Assembly (NCBI RefSeq): GCF_030695035.1
Contig: NZ_JAUYTT010000008.1
Coordinates: forward strand, 868,001-932,000
Length of the DNA stretch: 64,000 nt
Source: Frigidibacter sp.
GTDB taxonomy: Bacteria > Pseudomonadota > Alphaproteobacteria > Rhodobacterales > Rhodobacteraceae
Direction of reading: 5' to 3'
Positions 45,185 through 55,260 of the stretch are shown piece by piece (the first letter of the stretch is position 1; every line of letters starts with the position of its first letter). The position numbers and the translations under genes were made by a program. Under the pieces are notes generated by a model that saw only the letters and a program-made list of their open reading frames with translations, was not told the origin of the DNA and did not search any database.

Positions 45185-45730
45185 TCAATCTGTGGCAAAG
45201 CAGCTTTGGCGTTCATCGCAGGCGTCGCAGGTCGGCGCCGGGCACAGCGCGAAGGCCGCATCCGAACAGATCTGGCGGGCGAAGAACTTCTTCCAGCGCA
45301 TGTTCCGGGCATTGGCCGCGGCCAGCCCCGGCAGGAAGCGGGCGATCATCTGCGTCAGCGCGGGCCGCGCGGGCAGACCCAGATCCTCCCACAGATGGCG
45401 GCTTTCCATCGACCGGCGGGCCAGGATCGCCGCCAGCCAGCGCACCTCGGGGCCCGCCCCCGCCGCGCGCCACAGCACCAGGAGCTCGATGGCCTGCTGC
45501 TCGACATCACGGACCGGCGCTGGCCGGGTGGCGTCGGAGGGGTCGATCCCGGTCAGATCGGCGCCGGGCAGCCAGCGCGCGGCGAGGGCCACCAGCTCCG
45601 CCCCCGACAGGCCCAGCAAAGCGGTCGCCGGCCCCAGCCCCGCTGCCTGCTCGCGCAGGGCATGGGCGAGGATGAAGCCGAGCGCGGCCTCGGCGGCATC
45701 CGGCGACACGGTTTCAGGACAGGGCCGCAT
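45185..45730 (-). CDS. nifQ: Nitrogen fixation protein NifQ
   Basis: 181 residues. The C-terminal motif LCPAPTCDACDERQSCF (Cx4Cx2Cx5C) is the Mo-Fe-S cluster site of NifQ, which delivers molybdenum to NifEN for FeMo-co. The segment RHLWEDLGLPARPALTQMIARFLPGLAAANARNMRWKKFFARQ is also typical. It overlaps the end of fdxB by 17 bases. Confidence 0.94.
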   Translation of the reverse strand: MRPCPETVSPDAAEAALGFILAHALREQAAGLGPATALLGLSGAELVALAARWLPGADLTGIDPSDATRPAPVRDVEQQAIELLVLWRAAGAGPEVRWLAAILARRSMESRHLWEDLGLPARPALTQMIARFLPGLAAANARNMRWKKFFARQICSDAAFALCPAPTCDACDERQSCFATD

Positions 45731-46019
45731 GGCTCTGGCAATCAGAAGGACAGACCCGGGCGCAGGCGCCGCAGCCGATGCAATTCTCGGGGGCGATCAG
45801 GGCCATCACCTTCTTGATGATCTCATCCTCGAGCTCGTCCCACTCGTCGCTGCCCGGCTGCACCACCTGCCCGTCCCCGGTCAGCCCGTGCAGCGTCATC
45901 ACCCCGCGCCCGCAGACCTTGAAACAGCGGCCACAGCCGATGCATTTTCCGGCGTCGATGGCCGTCAGGTACTGCGGGACGTATTCCGCGCCGCCGCGGG
46001 TATAGGCGATTGCGGGCAT
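45714..46019 (-). CDS. fdxB: Nif-specific ferredoxin III
   Basis: 101 residues with two 4Fe-4S sites: CIGCGRCFKVC, followed by a spacer of about 40 residues, and CIGCGACARVC. This is the FdxB/ferredoxin III layout encoded between the nifX-associated genes and nifQ. It is a candidate electron donor for cofactor synthesis or nitrogenase. Confidence 0.94.
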   Translation of the reverse strand: MPAIAYTRGGAEYVPQYLTAIDAGKCIGCGRCFKVCGRGVMTLHGLTGDGQVVQPGSDEWDELEDEIIKKVMALIAPENCIGCGACARVCPSDCQSHAALS

Positions 46020-46021
46020 CG

Positions 46022-46231
46022 TCAGGCCCCCTTCGCGGCCAGCTTGGCGTCCTTGACCGCCTTGCGCGCCGCGTCCAGATCGCGGAACACCGTCCAGGTC
46101 CGCTCTGCCACTTCGGGGATCTTCTCCCAGTCGATGGGCAGCTCTTCCGACAGGTCATGCAGCGCCAGCTTGGCATCGGTGGCGCGCATCGACAGCTTTT
46201 TCACCTGCGCTTCGAGGTCTTCAAGGCTCAT
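46022..46231 (-). CDS. NifX-associated small protein (DUF683, CCE_0567 family)
   Basis: 69 residues, helical: MSLEDLEAQVKKLSMRATDAKLALHDLSEELPIDWEKIPEVAERTW. The DUF683 family is found behind nifX in most clusters; a homologue binds metal at a four-helix interface. Its function in nitrogen fixation is unknown. It ends two bases before fdxB. Confidence 0.9.
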   Translation of the reverse strand: MSLEDLEAQVKKLSMRATDAKLALHDLSEELPIDWEKIPEVAERTWTVFRDLDAARKAVKDAKLAAKGA

Positions 46232-46388
46232 GGCTGGTCCTTTTCGGCGGTTTGGCGGCCGCGCTGCGCAACCAGCGCGACAGCGGCGTGCGGCCCGGAA
46301 CGGGTTTAAGGCAGAGCGGGTGCAGCTCTGCCGCTGGCCGTGGCGATGTGTCCGGCGGCGAGGCGGGGAGCGGTTTGATGCGGATCAT
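46221..46388 (-). CDS. Possible 55-codon ORF between the DUF269 and DUF683 genes
   Basis: A frame of 55 residues starts 15 bases after the DUF269 stop behind GGAGCC and ends inside the first codons of the DUF683 gene. The peptide is Pro/Arg-rich (KPVPGRTPLSRWLRSAAAKPPKR) with one Cys. No family is recognised. It fills most of the only sizeable gap (172 bases) in the nifENX unit, which supports a real gene, but composition alone could produce it. Confidence 0.4.
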   Translation of the reverse strand: MIRIKPLPASPPDTSPRPAAELHPLCLKPVPGRTPLSRWLRSAAAKPPKRTSHEP

Positions 46389-46403
46389 CTGCGCGGCTCC
46401 GGC

Positions 46404-46877
46404 TCAGGCGCGGGCGGCATCGGGATAGGTGTCGATCACCGCCACCGCATCCTCGACCAACGCCTCGCCCGCCTGTGCGACCTTGGCCCATGTTTCAAAT
46501 CCGAAGCGATGCACGTCGCGCAGGTGCTTGGACACCACGACCAGCCGCCCCGCGATCAGCACGATCCGCCCGAAACCCTCATGGTGCATCTTCTGCATCT
46601 GGCTGGCCATGCAGCCGCTACGCTTTTCGATCATCAGCCCGACGGCATCGTAGAACTTCGTCAGCCGCCAGATCAGATCGGGGTCGGGATCGCCGATGAT
46701 CGGGGTCTGGCGGCGTTCCTCGGCGGTCAGGATGAACTCGGCAAGCAGCTCTGCCACCGGCTTGGTGTCCCACAACCCGTGGCTGTCCTCGGCCCGGATC
46801 ACGGCGGCCAGCTGCGCCAGAAACGGGCTGTCGATCATCTCGCCGCCGCGCGGCTCATGCATCGTTTCGGTCTGCAT
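46404..46877 (-). CDS. NifX-associated nitrogen fixation protein (DUF269)
   Basis: 157 residues. Family signatures: SPFLAQLAAVIRAEDSHGLWD, WRLTKFYDAVGLMIEKRSGCMASQMQKMHHEGFGRIVLIAGRLVVVSKHLRDVHRFGF. The gene always accompanies nifX. Its biochemical role is unknown. Its ATG overlaps the nifX stop (TGATG). Confidence 0.93.
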   Translation of the reverse strand: MQTETMHEPRGGEMIDSPFLAQLAAVIRAEDSHGLWDTKPVAELLAEFILTAEERRQTPIIGDPDPDLIWRLTKFYDAVGLMIEKRSGCMASQMQKMHHEGFGRIVLIAGRLVVVSKHLRDVHRFGFETWAKVAQAGEALVEDAVAVIDTYPDAARA

Positions 46878-47359
46878 CAGGGGCCCTCCTCGGGGTCGAA
46901 ATCGGCGGAAAAATCAGGCTTCTCGAAGGTGCCGAGGATCTTGCGCAAGAAAGGTGGCGGCGAGCCGTTCAGCATCACCTGCACCTGCGCGATCACATCG
47001 GCGACCGGCTCTGGCTGCTTGCGCTTGATCGGGTGCATCCCGGCCCGCACCATCCGCGCCGCCGAAGGCCCGCCCACCGCCAGCGCAAACACCAGCACGC
47101 AGCCGTCCAGCGCCGCGATCTTGGGGCCGATGCGGTCCTCGATCTCGTCATGGCGGCCCTTCTGGTCGGTCGGCAGCGAGAAGTCATGCACCTCGACAAA
47201 GCGGGCGCCGGTCTTCCAGACGTCATAGACGACGATCTTGCGCGCCGAGCCGAAATGCGCGTCGAGATATTCAAGATCGTTGGAGACGATGGCCACGCGC
47301 AACGGCTTTTCGGCGGGGGGCGCGGCGTCGGCCTCAACAAGGCGCAGAGTGCGGGACAT
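46877..47359 (-). CDS. nifX: Nitrogen fixation protein NifX
   Basis: 160 residues. NifX-type cofactor-binding domain: RVAIVSNDLEYLDAHFGSARKIVVYDVW near the N-terminus, and FALAVGGPSAARMVRAGMHPIK. It binds NifB-co and the VK-cluster during FeMo-co synthesis. It overlaps the end of nifN by 26 bases and is followed by its usual partner, DUF269. Confidence 0.95.
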   Translation of the reverse strand: MSRTLRLVEADAAPPAEKPLRVAIVSNDLEYLDAHFGSARKIVVYDVWKTGARFVEVHDFSLPTDQKGRHDEIEDRIGPKIAALDGCVLVFALAVGGPSAARMVRAGMHPIKRKQPEPVADVIAQVQVMLNGSPPPFLRKILGTFEKPDFSADFDPEEGP

Positions 47360-48719
47360 GAGAGAACTCCTCGGGGGGCGGTGTCGCGCCGAAATCTTCG
47401 GGGCGCGGGCGGTGGTGGATCGCCTGCACGGCATTGGCGATCTCGTAAAGAAAGGCGCGGCTGCCGCGATAGCCCAACCGGCAGGCATCCTGCGCGCCGA
47501 TCCGGTCGAAGACCGGAAAGCCCACCCGCAGCAGCGGCAGGTGCAGCGCATGGGCGGCGTGGCGGCCGTGGCTGTGGGTGATCAGGATCTGCGCGTCCCC
47601 GACGCGGGCGGCACGTTCGAAATCGCCCAGATCGCCCAGGATCACCGTTTCGCAGGGCATCTGGCCGATCACCGGGCTGTGCTGGCTGGTCGTGACGGCG
47701 GCGACAATCTCTGCCCCCATCGCCGCCAGCGCAGTGCCAAGGCCGAACATCAGGTCGGGATCGGCGGCAATCGCCACCCGCAGCCCGCCGGTGAAGAAAT
47801 GCGCATCCAGCATCGCATCCATCAGCCGCGCCCGGTCGCGCCGGATCGAGGGCGGCGGCTCTGGTGTGCCCGACATCTCCATCAGCGCGCGCACGAAACC
47901 ATCGACGGGCTTCAGCCCGGTCAGCGCCGGAAACACCTGCGCCGGCACCATGGCGCGGTCTTCGATGATCCGCGCGGCGCCGCGCATCTGCTCGCCAATC
48001 GCCAGCGTGCAGACCGAGCGCGCGGCCAGCGCAATACGATCCACCGGCGTGCCCCCCAGCGAGGTGCCCGACCAGTTGCCCGAGACATGACCGTCCAGCG
48101 AGCCCGAAAGATCGGGCAGCACCAGCGGCTCCAGCCCGAAGGCCCGCACCATCCGCACCAGTTCCTCGATCTCGGCCGGGGTCAGGTGGCTGCCGCAGAG
48201 CAGCGTCACCTGCCGCAGATCGGGGTCGCGCTGCTGGGTGGCGGGAACCAGCGCCGAAACGATTGCCTCCACCGCCTTGGCCCAGCCATCCTGCAGCCCG
48301 CCGTCGAAATCGGGCGTCGCGGCATAGACCACCCGCGTCGCATCGAAATCGCGGCGCCGCGCCAGGATCTCGCGCAACTCGCCCGCCACATCCTCGCCCC
48401 GGGTTTCCGCCAGCGCGGTCGAGGCAATGCCAATGAAGCGCGGTTGCGCGCGTTTGCGGATGTTCTCGATGGCCTCCTCGATCTGCTCGGCGCCGCCAAG
48501 GATCGTGGTTACCTCATTCATCGCCGTGGTCTGCAGCGGCACCGCTTCCTTGAAATGCCGCACCAGATGCACCATCCCGAAGGCGGTGCAGCCTTGCGCC
48601 CCGTGCAGCAATGGCACCGAGCCCTCGATACCCAGATAGGCCAGCGCCGCCCCCAGCGGGGCTGAACTTTTCAGCGGGTTGGTCGAGACGGCGTGCCTTG
48701 CGGTAACGAGACGGGCCAT
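47334..48719 (-). CDS. nifN: FeMo-cofactor scaffold protein NifN
   Basis: 461 residues from MARLVTARHAVSTNPLKSSAPLGAALAYLG. Beta subunit of the NifEN scaffold, on which the cofactor core receives molybdenum and homocitrate. HGAQGCTAFGMVHLVRHFKEAVPLQTTAMNEVTTILGG, with the cluster Cys, is related to NifK. It starts one base after nifE ends. Confidence 0.96.
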   Translation of the reverse strand: MARLVTARHAVSTNPLKSSAPLGAALAYLGIEGSVPLLHGAQGCTAFGMVHLVRHFKEAVPLQTTAMNEVTTILGGAEQIEEAIENIRKRAQPRFIGIASTALAETRGEDVAGELREILARRRDFDATRVVYAATPDFDGGLQDGWAKAVEAIVSALVPATQQRDPDLRQVTLLCGSHLTPAEIEELVRMVRAFGLEPLVLPDLSGSLDGHVSGNWSGTSLGGTPVDRIALAARSVCTLAIGEQMRGAARIIEDRAMVPAQVFPALTGLKPVDGFVRALMEMSGTPEPPPSIRRDRARLMDAMLDAHFFTGGLRVAIAADPDLMFGLGTALAAMGAEIVAAVTTSQHSPVIGQMPCETVILGDLGDFERAARVGDAQILITHSHGRHAAHALHLPLLRVGFPVFDRIGAQDACRLGYRGSRAFLYEIANAVQAIHHRPRPEDFGATPPPEEFSHVPHSAPC

Positions 48720-48720
48720 G

Positions 48721-50253
48721 TCAGCAATCCTCGAAATCGGTGGCAGACCCGCTGGCGACGGCCAGGGGCCGCGCCAGCGCCGCGGGCAGCTGGCCGGGAT
48801 GCGCGGCGATATGGGTGATCGGGCAGGCCCCCTGCGGCGCGGGCAGCACCGCGCCCGTGGCCAGCGGCGCATCCCAGGGCGCGGGGCTGCGCAGATCGGC
48901 CCACATCGGGTTGTTCAGCGCCAGGTCGATGGCGCGGACCAGATCGACCATGCCCATGTATCCGGCATAAGCCTCGTGCTTTTCCTGGTTCACATCGACC
49001 CAGGGCACCAGCGCCTTGAGCGCCACGAACTGGCTGCGCCCGCCCGACAGCAGCACATCGGCCCCGGCGTCCCGCAGCATCGTGTACATCTCGCGCGGGG
49101 CCATGTTTTCATACATGTGGCTGTCATCGCCCATGATCTGCACCACCCGCTCGCGGTCGTTCTCGGTGGCCTTGCGCATCGAGGTGCCGACCACCTCCAT
49201 CCCCAGCTCCATCAGCGCCGAGACCACCGACCAGGACTTGTGCCCGCCGGTGTAAAGCAGCACCCGGCGCCCCTCCACGCGGGGGCGGTAGGGTTCCAGC
49301 GCGGCGCGGGCGCGGGCTTCCTCTTCGGCGATCAGCGCCTCGCAGCGCAGGGCCAACTCGGCCGGGGCACCCCGCTCGATCAGCAGCCCGCAGATCCGGC
49401 GCAGCGCATCCGACGTGTCCGAGATGCCGTAGAACGAGCCCTCGAAATAGGGGATGCCCCAACGCTCCTCCAGCTTGCGCGCCAGCGTCACGAAGGCCTT
49501 GGAGCAGACCAGCATCGTCACCCGCGCCCGGTGCGCCATCGCCACCTGCCGGTAGCGCGCATCGCCCGAAACCGAGCCAAGGATGCGGATCCCCAGCCGG
49601 TCCAGCAGCGGCTTGACCTGCCACAGCTCGCCCGACAGGTTGAAATCGCCGATGATGTTGATGTCATAGGGGGTGGTCGTTTCGGGTTCGAGCGTGCCGA
49701 TGACATGATCGAACAGCGCCTCGGCCCCTAGCTTGTTGCCAAGGTTCTTCGAGCCGACAAAACCCGGCACATCGACCGGAATGCAGGGCGTGCCCCATTT
49801 GGCCGACGCCGCCTTGCAGACCGCGCCGATATCGTCGCCGATCAGCGCGCTGACGCAGGTGGCATAGACAAAGACCGCCGCCGGGTGATGCGCCTCGATC
49901 ACCTCATGGATGGCGCGGAACAGCTTCTTCTCGCCCTGCCCCATCACGATATCCAGCTCGGTCAGGTCGGTGGTCAGGCCCAGCCGGTAGGTCTCGGCCC
50001 CCGACGAGGCAGCGGAGCGGTTGTCCCAGCCATTGCCGGCGCAGGCCAGCGGCGCATGGACCAGATGCGCCACATCGACGATCGGCTGCAGGGCGATCAT
50101 CGCGCCGTCAAAGGCGCAGCCCCCCGCCGCCGCGCCCGGGGTCAGTTGCTTGGTGCAGCCGGTCTTGCGGCTGACTTCGGATTTGGCGGTGTTGGTGGCG
50201 CAGCCAGGCTCGTTGAAGACCTGCGCGATCCGGTTGGTCAAGGCATCCGACAT
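48721..50253 (-). CDS. nifE: FeMo-cofactor scaffold protein NifE
   Basis: 510 residues from MSDALTNRIAQVFNEPGC. Alpha subunit of NifEN. Cluster cysteines appear in GGCAFDGAMIALQPIVDVAHLVHAPLACAG and YATCVSALIGDD, and NifD-like motifs follow (GDFNLSGELWQV, YFEGSFYGISDTSDALR). The C-terminal 60 residues are Ala/Pro-rich and extend beyond the core. It is first in its unit behind a sigma-54 promoter and an activator site. Confidence 0.97.
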   Translation of the reverse strand: MSDALTNRIAQVFNEPGCATNTAKSEVSRKTGCTKQLTPGAAAGGCAFDGAMIALQPIVDVAHLVHAPLACAGNGWDNRSAASSGAETYRLGLTTDLTELDIVMGQGEKKLFRAIHEVIEAHHPAAVFVYATCVSALIGDDIGAVCKAASAKWGTPCIPVDVPGFVGSKNLGNKLGAEALFDHVIGTLEPETTTPYDINIIGDFNLSGELWQVKPLLDRLGIRILGSVSGDARYRQVAMAHRARVTMLVCSKAFVTLARKLEERWGIPYFEGSFYGISDTSDALRRICGLLIERGAPAELALRCEALIAEEEARARAALEPYRPRVEGRRVLLYTGGHKSWSVVSALMELGMEVVGTSMRKATENDRERVVQIMGDDSHMYENMAPREMYTMLRDAGADVLLSGGRSQFVALKALVPWVDVNQEKHEAYAGYMGMVDLVRAIDLALNNPMWADLRSPAPWDAPLATGAVLPAPQGACPITHIAAHPGQLPAALARPLAVASGSATDFEDC

Positions 50254-50282
50254 GGCATTCACCCCCTGCTGACCAAGATACA

Positions 50283-50297
50283 GCAAGGACCGTGCCA
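50283..50297 (-). promoter_or_regulatory. Sigma-54 promoter of nifE
   Basis: TGGCACGGTCCTTGC on the minus strand, exact -24/-12 element, 30 bases before the nifE ATG. Confidence 0.92.
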
Positions 50298-50355
50298 GAC
50301 TCGGCAGACCGCCGTGACAGGGTTTGCAGCGGCCCGGCACCCCACAATGTCGCAT

Positions 50356-50371
50356 TGTCGGCTTTGCGACA
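50356..50371. promoter_or_regulatory. NifA activator site of nifE
   Basis: TGTCGGCTTTGCGACA, TGT-N10-ACA, centred about 92 bases before the predicted start of the nifE transcript. A partial copy (TGTCGCATTG) directly abuts it. Confidence 0.88.
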
Positions 50372-50385
50372 GCGCGCAACGGCAA

Positions 50386-50411
50386 GGGCCGGCAGCTTAC
50401 GCCGCCGGCCC
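50386..50411 (-). terminator. Hairpin downstream of nifK
   Basis: GGGCCGGC and GCCGGCCC form an 8-base stem with a ten-base loop, 23 bases past the nifK stop. The T-tract is poor (TTGCC), so it may be an incomplete terminator or an RNA-stabilising end of nifHDK. Confidence 0.5.
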
Positions 50412-50433
50412 CCCCGGGTCGTGCCCCTGCCCC

Positions 50434-51972
50434 TCAGCGGGTCAGGTCAAAGCTGTAATCGGTCTCGCCGATGCCGCTGGTCGCCGTGTCGAGCTTGAGG
50501 AACACTGCGTCGAGGATCTTCACCAGCACCGTCAGCCCGCCCTGATAGCCCCAGGTCGGGAAGCGGTGATGGTGGTGGCGGTCGAAGATCGGGAAGGTCA
50601 GGCGGATCAGCGGAATGCCGGTATCCCGCTCCAGATACTTGCCATAGGACGAGCCGATCAGGAAATCGGTCGGCTCGGTCATCAGGAACGAGCGCATGTG
50701 CCACAGGTCCTTGCCCTCCCAGACCTGACCCTGATGGCCGAAGGGCGAGGAGGCCAGCAGCTCTTTCATCTGCTTGGCCCATTTCTTCGAGCCGTTGGTG
50801 GCCAGGCAATGAACCGGCTCGCCGCCCATCTCCATGATGAACTTGGCCATGCCCAGAACGAAATCGGGATCGCCGAAGATCGAGAAGGTCTTGCCATGCA
50901 GATAGGCCTGGCTGTCGGCCATCGCGTCGATCAGCCGGCCGCGGTCGCGCGCAAGGCTGTCCGGGATCGCGCGGCCGGTCAGCTCCGACACTTTCATCAG
51001 GAAGGCATCGGTCGCGCCCACGCCCATCGGATAGTTGAACACCGCCGTCTCCTGCCCGGTGTCACGGACGTAGTCGAGCGTCTTGGGCGAGCAGAAGGCC
51101 TGCATCGACAGCGTCGCCTTGGCGTTGATCGCGTCCTTGGCCGCGGCCAGCGTGGTGCCGCCGTCGAACATCCGGAACTGGCCGTCCGAGGGCGTGTCAT
51201 AGACATCCGAGACATCGCCGAGGAAGGTGAACTCCACCCCCATCGCATCCAGCATCCGCTTGATCTCGCGGTTGTTCGCCACCGCGAAACCGTCAAAACC
51301 GGGGATGATGTTGATCGAGGTGCCGGGCTCGCGCACGGCCCCGTGCCAGAACTGGTGCAAGATGCCCTTTTGCATATTGTCATAGCCATCGACATGGCTT
51401 CCGACAAAGGCCGGGGTATGGGCAAAGGGCACCGGATAGTCGCCCGGCACGCTTTCGGCCTCCTTGGCCTTCTGGATGAAGGAATTGAGGTCATCGCCGA
51501 TCACCTCGGCCATGCAGGTGGTCGACACCGCGATCATCGCGGGCTTGTAGAGCGCGCGGGCATTGGCCAGCCCCTCGATCAGGTTGGTCAGCCCGCCGAA
51601 CACCGCCGCATCCTCGGTCATCGAGGACGAAACCGCCGAGGAGGGTTCCTTGAAATGCCGGCTGAGGTGGCTGCGGTAATAGGCGACGCAGCCTTGCGAG
51701 CCATGCACGAAGGGCAGCGTGCCCTCATAGCCCTGCGCGGCGAACACGGCCCCCACCGGCTGACAGGCCTTGGCGGGGTTGATCGTCACCGCCTCGCGCG
51801 CGAGGTTCTTTTCGCGGTATTCCCACGATTTCGTCCAGTCGCCGATCTGGGTGATGGTCTCGGCGGTATGGCCGCATTCGAATTTCAGTTTCTTGTTGGC
51901 CAGCATCTCGCGGTATTCGGGCTGCTGGAACAGCGGTGCATGGTCAAGCACCTTGTCGGCCGATTGGGGCAT
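50434..51972 (-). CDS. nifK: Nitrogenase molybdenum-iron protein beta chain
   Basis: 512 residues. NifK forms the alpha2-beta2 dinitrogenase with NifD and shares the P-clusters. Ligands: Cys in [18 protein letters not shown], in [21 protein letters not shown] and in [12 protein letters not shown], with the P-cluster Ser region nearby. The start [24 protein letters not shown] is typical. It lies 110 bases behind nifD. Confidence 0.98.
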   Translation of the reverse strand: MPQSADKVLDHAPLFQQPEYREMLANKKLKFECGHTAETITQIGDWTKSWEYREKNLAREAVTINPAKACQPVGAVFAAQGYEGTLPFVHGSQGCVAYYRSHLSRHFKEPSSAVSSSMTEDAAVFGGLTNLIEGLANARALYKPAMIAVSTTCMAEVIGDDLNSFIQKAKEAESVPGDYPVPFAHTPAFVGSHVDGYDNMQKGILHQFWHGAVREPGTSINIIPGFDGFAVANNREIKRMLDAMGVEFTFLGDVSDVYDTPSDGQFRMFDGGTTLAAAKDAINAKATLSMQAFCSPKTLDYVRDTGQETAVFNYPMGVGATDAFLMKVSELTGRAIPDSLARDRGRLIDAMADSQAYLHGKTFSIFGDPDFVLGMAKFIMEMGGEPVHCLATNGSKKWAKQMKELLASSPFGHQGQVWEGKDLWHMRSFLMTEPTDFLIGSSYGKYLERDTGIPLIRLTFPIFDRHHHHRFPTWGYQGGLTVLVKILDAVFLKLDTATSGIGETDYSFDLTR

Positions 51973-52082
51973 GGGTCAGTTCCTTTCCTGGGCCGTCCGC
52001 ATTCCGGGACGCGCCGTTGCAGGGGAGACAGGCGGCGGGGGCGCGGATCGCCGCCCCGCGCCAAAGGCTGCGGGGCAGCAGG

Positions 52083-53594
52083 TCACTCGGCCGCGAGGGC
52101 CGCCGGCGCCGCCAGCCAGGGCGCATCGAACAGCCCCCAGACCGGGTTGTTGATCGCCATGTCCATGTCGCGCGCAAAGATCGCAAAGCCATCATAGCCG
52201 TGATAGGGGCCCGAATAGTCCCAGCTGTGCATCTGCCGGAACGGGATCCCCATCTTCTGCACCGGGTACTTTTCCTTGATCCCCGAACCGACAAGATCGG
52301 GGCGCACCCTCTCGATGAACTTCTCCAGCTCATAGCCGGTCACGTCATCATAGATCAGCGTGCCTTCCTTCACGTAATGGCCGGTGCGCTTGTAATCGTC
52401 GGCATGGGCGAATTCATAGCCGGTGCCGGCGATCACCATGCCCAGATCGTCATAGGCGGTCACCACGTGGCGCGGGCGCAGGCCCCCGACATAGAGCATC
52501 ACCGACTTGCCTTCGAGCCGGGGCCGGTATTTCGCCAGCACCGCATCGACCAGCGGCTGATATTTGGCGATCACCTTTTCAGCGTTCTCCTGGATCGTGG
52601 CGTCAAACTGCGCGGCGATGGCCCGCAGGCTGGCAGCGATCTGGGTGGGGCCGAAGAAGTTGTACTCCATCCAGCCGATGGCGTATTTCTCCTCCATGTA
52701 GCGGCAGATGTAGTTCATCGACCGGTAGCAGTGGATCAGGTTCAGCCGGGCCTTGGGCGCACGCTCCATCTCGGCCAGCGTCGCATCGCCCGACCAGCAG
52801 CCCACCACGCTCAGCCCGATTTCCTCCAGCAGGATACGCGAGGCCCAGGCATCGCCGCCGATATTGTAATCGCCGATGATGTTCACGTCATAGGGGCCGG
52901 GCTCATAGCTTTTCGCGGCCTCGGATTCGGGTTTTTCAAAGATCCAGTCGCGCACCGCGTCATTGGCGATGTGGTGGCCGAGCGACTGCGACACCCCGCG
53001 AAACCCCTCGCAGCGCACCGGCACGATGGTCTTGCCGATGTCCTTGTGCTTCTTCTTGGCCACCGCCTCGATATCGTCGCCGATCAGGCCGATCGGGCAT
53101 TCCGACTGCACGGTGATGCCATTGGCCAGCGGGAACAGCCCGTTGATCTCGTCGATGGTCTTTTCCAGCTTCTTGTCACCGCCAAAGACGATGTCCTTTT
53201 CCTGGAAATCGGTGGTGAACTGCATCGTCACGAAGCTGTCCACCCCGGTCTCGCCGACATAGTAGTTGCGGCGCTGGCTCCAGGAATATTGCCCGCAGCC
53301 CACCGGGCCGTGGCTGATATGGACCATGTCCTTGATCGGCCCCCAGACCACGCCTTTCGAGCCGGCATAGGCGCAGCCGCGGATGGTCATTACGCCGGGA
53401 ACCGACTTGATGTTGGATTTGGCGGCATCGCAGTTCGAGGCGATGCCGGTGACGGGATCGGGCGCCTCATCGGTCGCGGTGGTGACCGCAAGATGCTTGG
53501 CGCGTTTCTTCCTGGCCTTTTCCGGGTAGGCTTCGAGCACTTCCTTGATGAGGGACTCGAGCTCTTCCGGGCCGTTTGCGTGATCTTTGGCCAT
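52083..53594 (-). CDS. nifD: Nitrogenase molybdenum-iron protein alpha chain
   Basis: 503 residues from [15 protein letters not shown], preceded by GAAAGGAG; an ATG six codons earlier is less likely. It holds the FeMo-cofactor. P-cluster ligands Cys74 (IRGCAYAG), Cys100 (PVGCGQYS) and Cys166 ([11 protein letters not shown]); cofactor ligand Cys266 (VVGCWSGDA); substrate-site His207 in QSLGHHIA; cofactor His in the [15 protein letters not shown] region. All key residues are present. Confidence 0.99.
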   Translation of the reverse strand: MAKDHANGPEELESLIKEVLEAYPEKARKKRAKHLAVTTATDEAPDPVTGIASNCDAAKSNIKSVPGVMTIRGCAYAGSKGVVWGPIKDMVHISHGPVGCGQYSWSQRRNYYVGETGVDSFVTMQFTTDFQEKDIVFGGDKKLEKTIDEINGLFPLANGITVQSECPIGLIGDDIEAVAKKKHKDIGKTIVPVRCEGFRGVSQSLGHHIANDAVRDWIFEKPESEAAKSYEPGPYDVNIIGDYNIGGDAWASRILLEEIGLSVVGCWSGDATLAEMERAPKARLNLIHCYRSMNYICRYMEEKYAIGWMEYNFFGPTQIAASLRAIAAQFDATIQENAEKVIAKYQPLVDAVLAKYRPRLEGKSVMLYVGGLRPRHVVTAYDDLGMVIAGTGYEFAHADDYKRTGHYVKEGTLIYDDVTGYELEKFIERVRPDLVGSGIKEKYPVQKMGIPFRQMHSWDYSGPYHGYDGFAIFARDMDMAINNPVWGLFDAPWLAAPAALAAE

Positions 53595-53628
53595 CCTTTT
53601 GGCTCCTTTCACTGAACGTTTCCGAAAT

Positions 53629-53647
53629 GGCGGGCCGTGGGCCCGCC
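53629..53647 (-). other. Stem-loop between nifH and nifD
   Basis: GGCGGGCC-GTG-GGCCCGCC is a perfect 8-base stem. It sits between the nifH stop and the nifD start. Such a hairpin is known in other nifHDK operons to raise nifH mRNA levels over nifDK by protecting the nifH 3' end or partly stopping transcription. Confidence 0.6.
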
Positions 53648-53668
53648 TGGCGACGAGAGCGGCGGGGA

Positions 53669-54622
<954 letters not shown>

Positions 54623-54625
54623 TCA

Positions 54626-54640
54626 GCAGGAACCATGCCA
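54626..54640 (-). promoter_or_regulatory. Sigma-54 promoter of nifHDK
   Basis: TGGCATGGTTCCTGC on the minus strand; spacing exact, but the -12 element is CTGC and the -24 element ends in T rather than C. It lies 70 bases before the nifH ATG. Confidence 0.9.
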
Positions 54641-54705
54641 AGCCTGCGGCAGGGATTTCTGTTCACTTGCAGGTATTTACCCATGCGCCAGGGTTTGGAG
54701 CAGAC

Positions 54706-54760
54706 CCGACAATTTGTCGGCCCGCCCCCCGGCGCCGCGCCGAATGTCGGCTTTCGCAAC
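54706..54760. promoter_or_regulatory. Likely NifA-binding region of nifH, non-canonical
   Basis: No exact TGT-N10-ACA is present. Instead there is CCGACA-N3-TGTCGG (54706-54720, centred about 98 bases before the predicted start) and a degenerate full site TGTCGGCTTTCGCAAC (54745-54760), which differs from the nifE site only at its 3' end. The pair may bind NifA cooperatively. Confidence 0.5.
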
Positions 54761-54815
54761 GGCAAAGGCCCCGACCGTTCCCGGCGGGGCCTTGCGGTCG
54801 CGGTTCGGGCAGGGT

Positions 54816-55187
54816 TCAGGCCGAGCCGCCGGGCGTGCCGGTGAAGCTGACCAGCACATCCTCGTCGCGTGGGACGAACTGGCAGGCCATGCGGAACCGC
54901 GGCGGGATGTCGTTGACCTCGGCCTGTTCCAGCTCGGCGGCGGTGATCTTCTGCAGCTCCTTCAGCCGCGCCTTTTCCTTTTCGGTCAGCGCCATGCCCA
55001 TCAGCGGCTTGTCGGCCAGCAGCGTCACCTCGATCAGGCAGGACCCGCAGATACCATCGCCGCAGTCGAAGGGGATCGGGATCTCATGCGCGCGGGCCAG
55101 CGCCAGCAGGGTCGCGGTATTGCCCGCCACTGCATAGATGGTCTTGTCTTTCTTCATGATCGGCGAGTGGAAGGTGATGTTCGGCAT
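54816..55187 (-). CDS. fdxD: [2Fe-2S] ferredoxin FdxD, upstream of nifH
   Basis: 123 residues from MPNITFHSPIMKKDKTIYAV. The plant/putidaredoxin-type site is DCGDGICGSCLIEV with a fourth Cys in FRMACQFVPRDEDVLV. It matches the FdxD/ferredoxin V gene located just before nifHDK in R. capsulatus. It has its own sigma-54 promoter, so it is expected to be expressed with nitrogenase; its partner is not known. Confidence 0.9.
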   Translation of the reverse strand: MPNITFHSPIMKKDKTIYAVAGNTATLLALARAHEIPIPFDCGDGICGSCLIEVTLLADKPLMGMALTEKEKARLKELQKITAAELEQAEVNDIPPRFRMACQFVPRDEDVLVSFTGTPGGSA

Positions 55188-55239
55188 GGCTGTCCTCTTT
55201 GGCTGGTCTCGGAAACGCGCTGGTCCTTCCCTCCGCGCA

Positions 55240-55254
55240 GCAAGGCCCATGCCA
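55240..55254 (-). promoter_or_regulatory. Sigma-54 promoter of fdxD
   Basis: TGGCATGGGCCTTGC on the minus strand, exact spacing, 53 bases before the fdxD ATG and directly behind the apbE stop. No activator dyad was identified nearby; any such site would lie inside apbE. Confidence 0.88.
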
Positions 55255-55260
55255 AACCGC

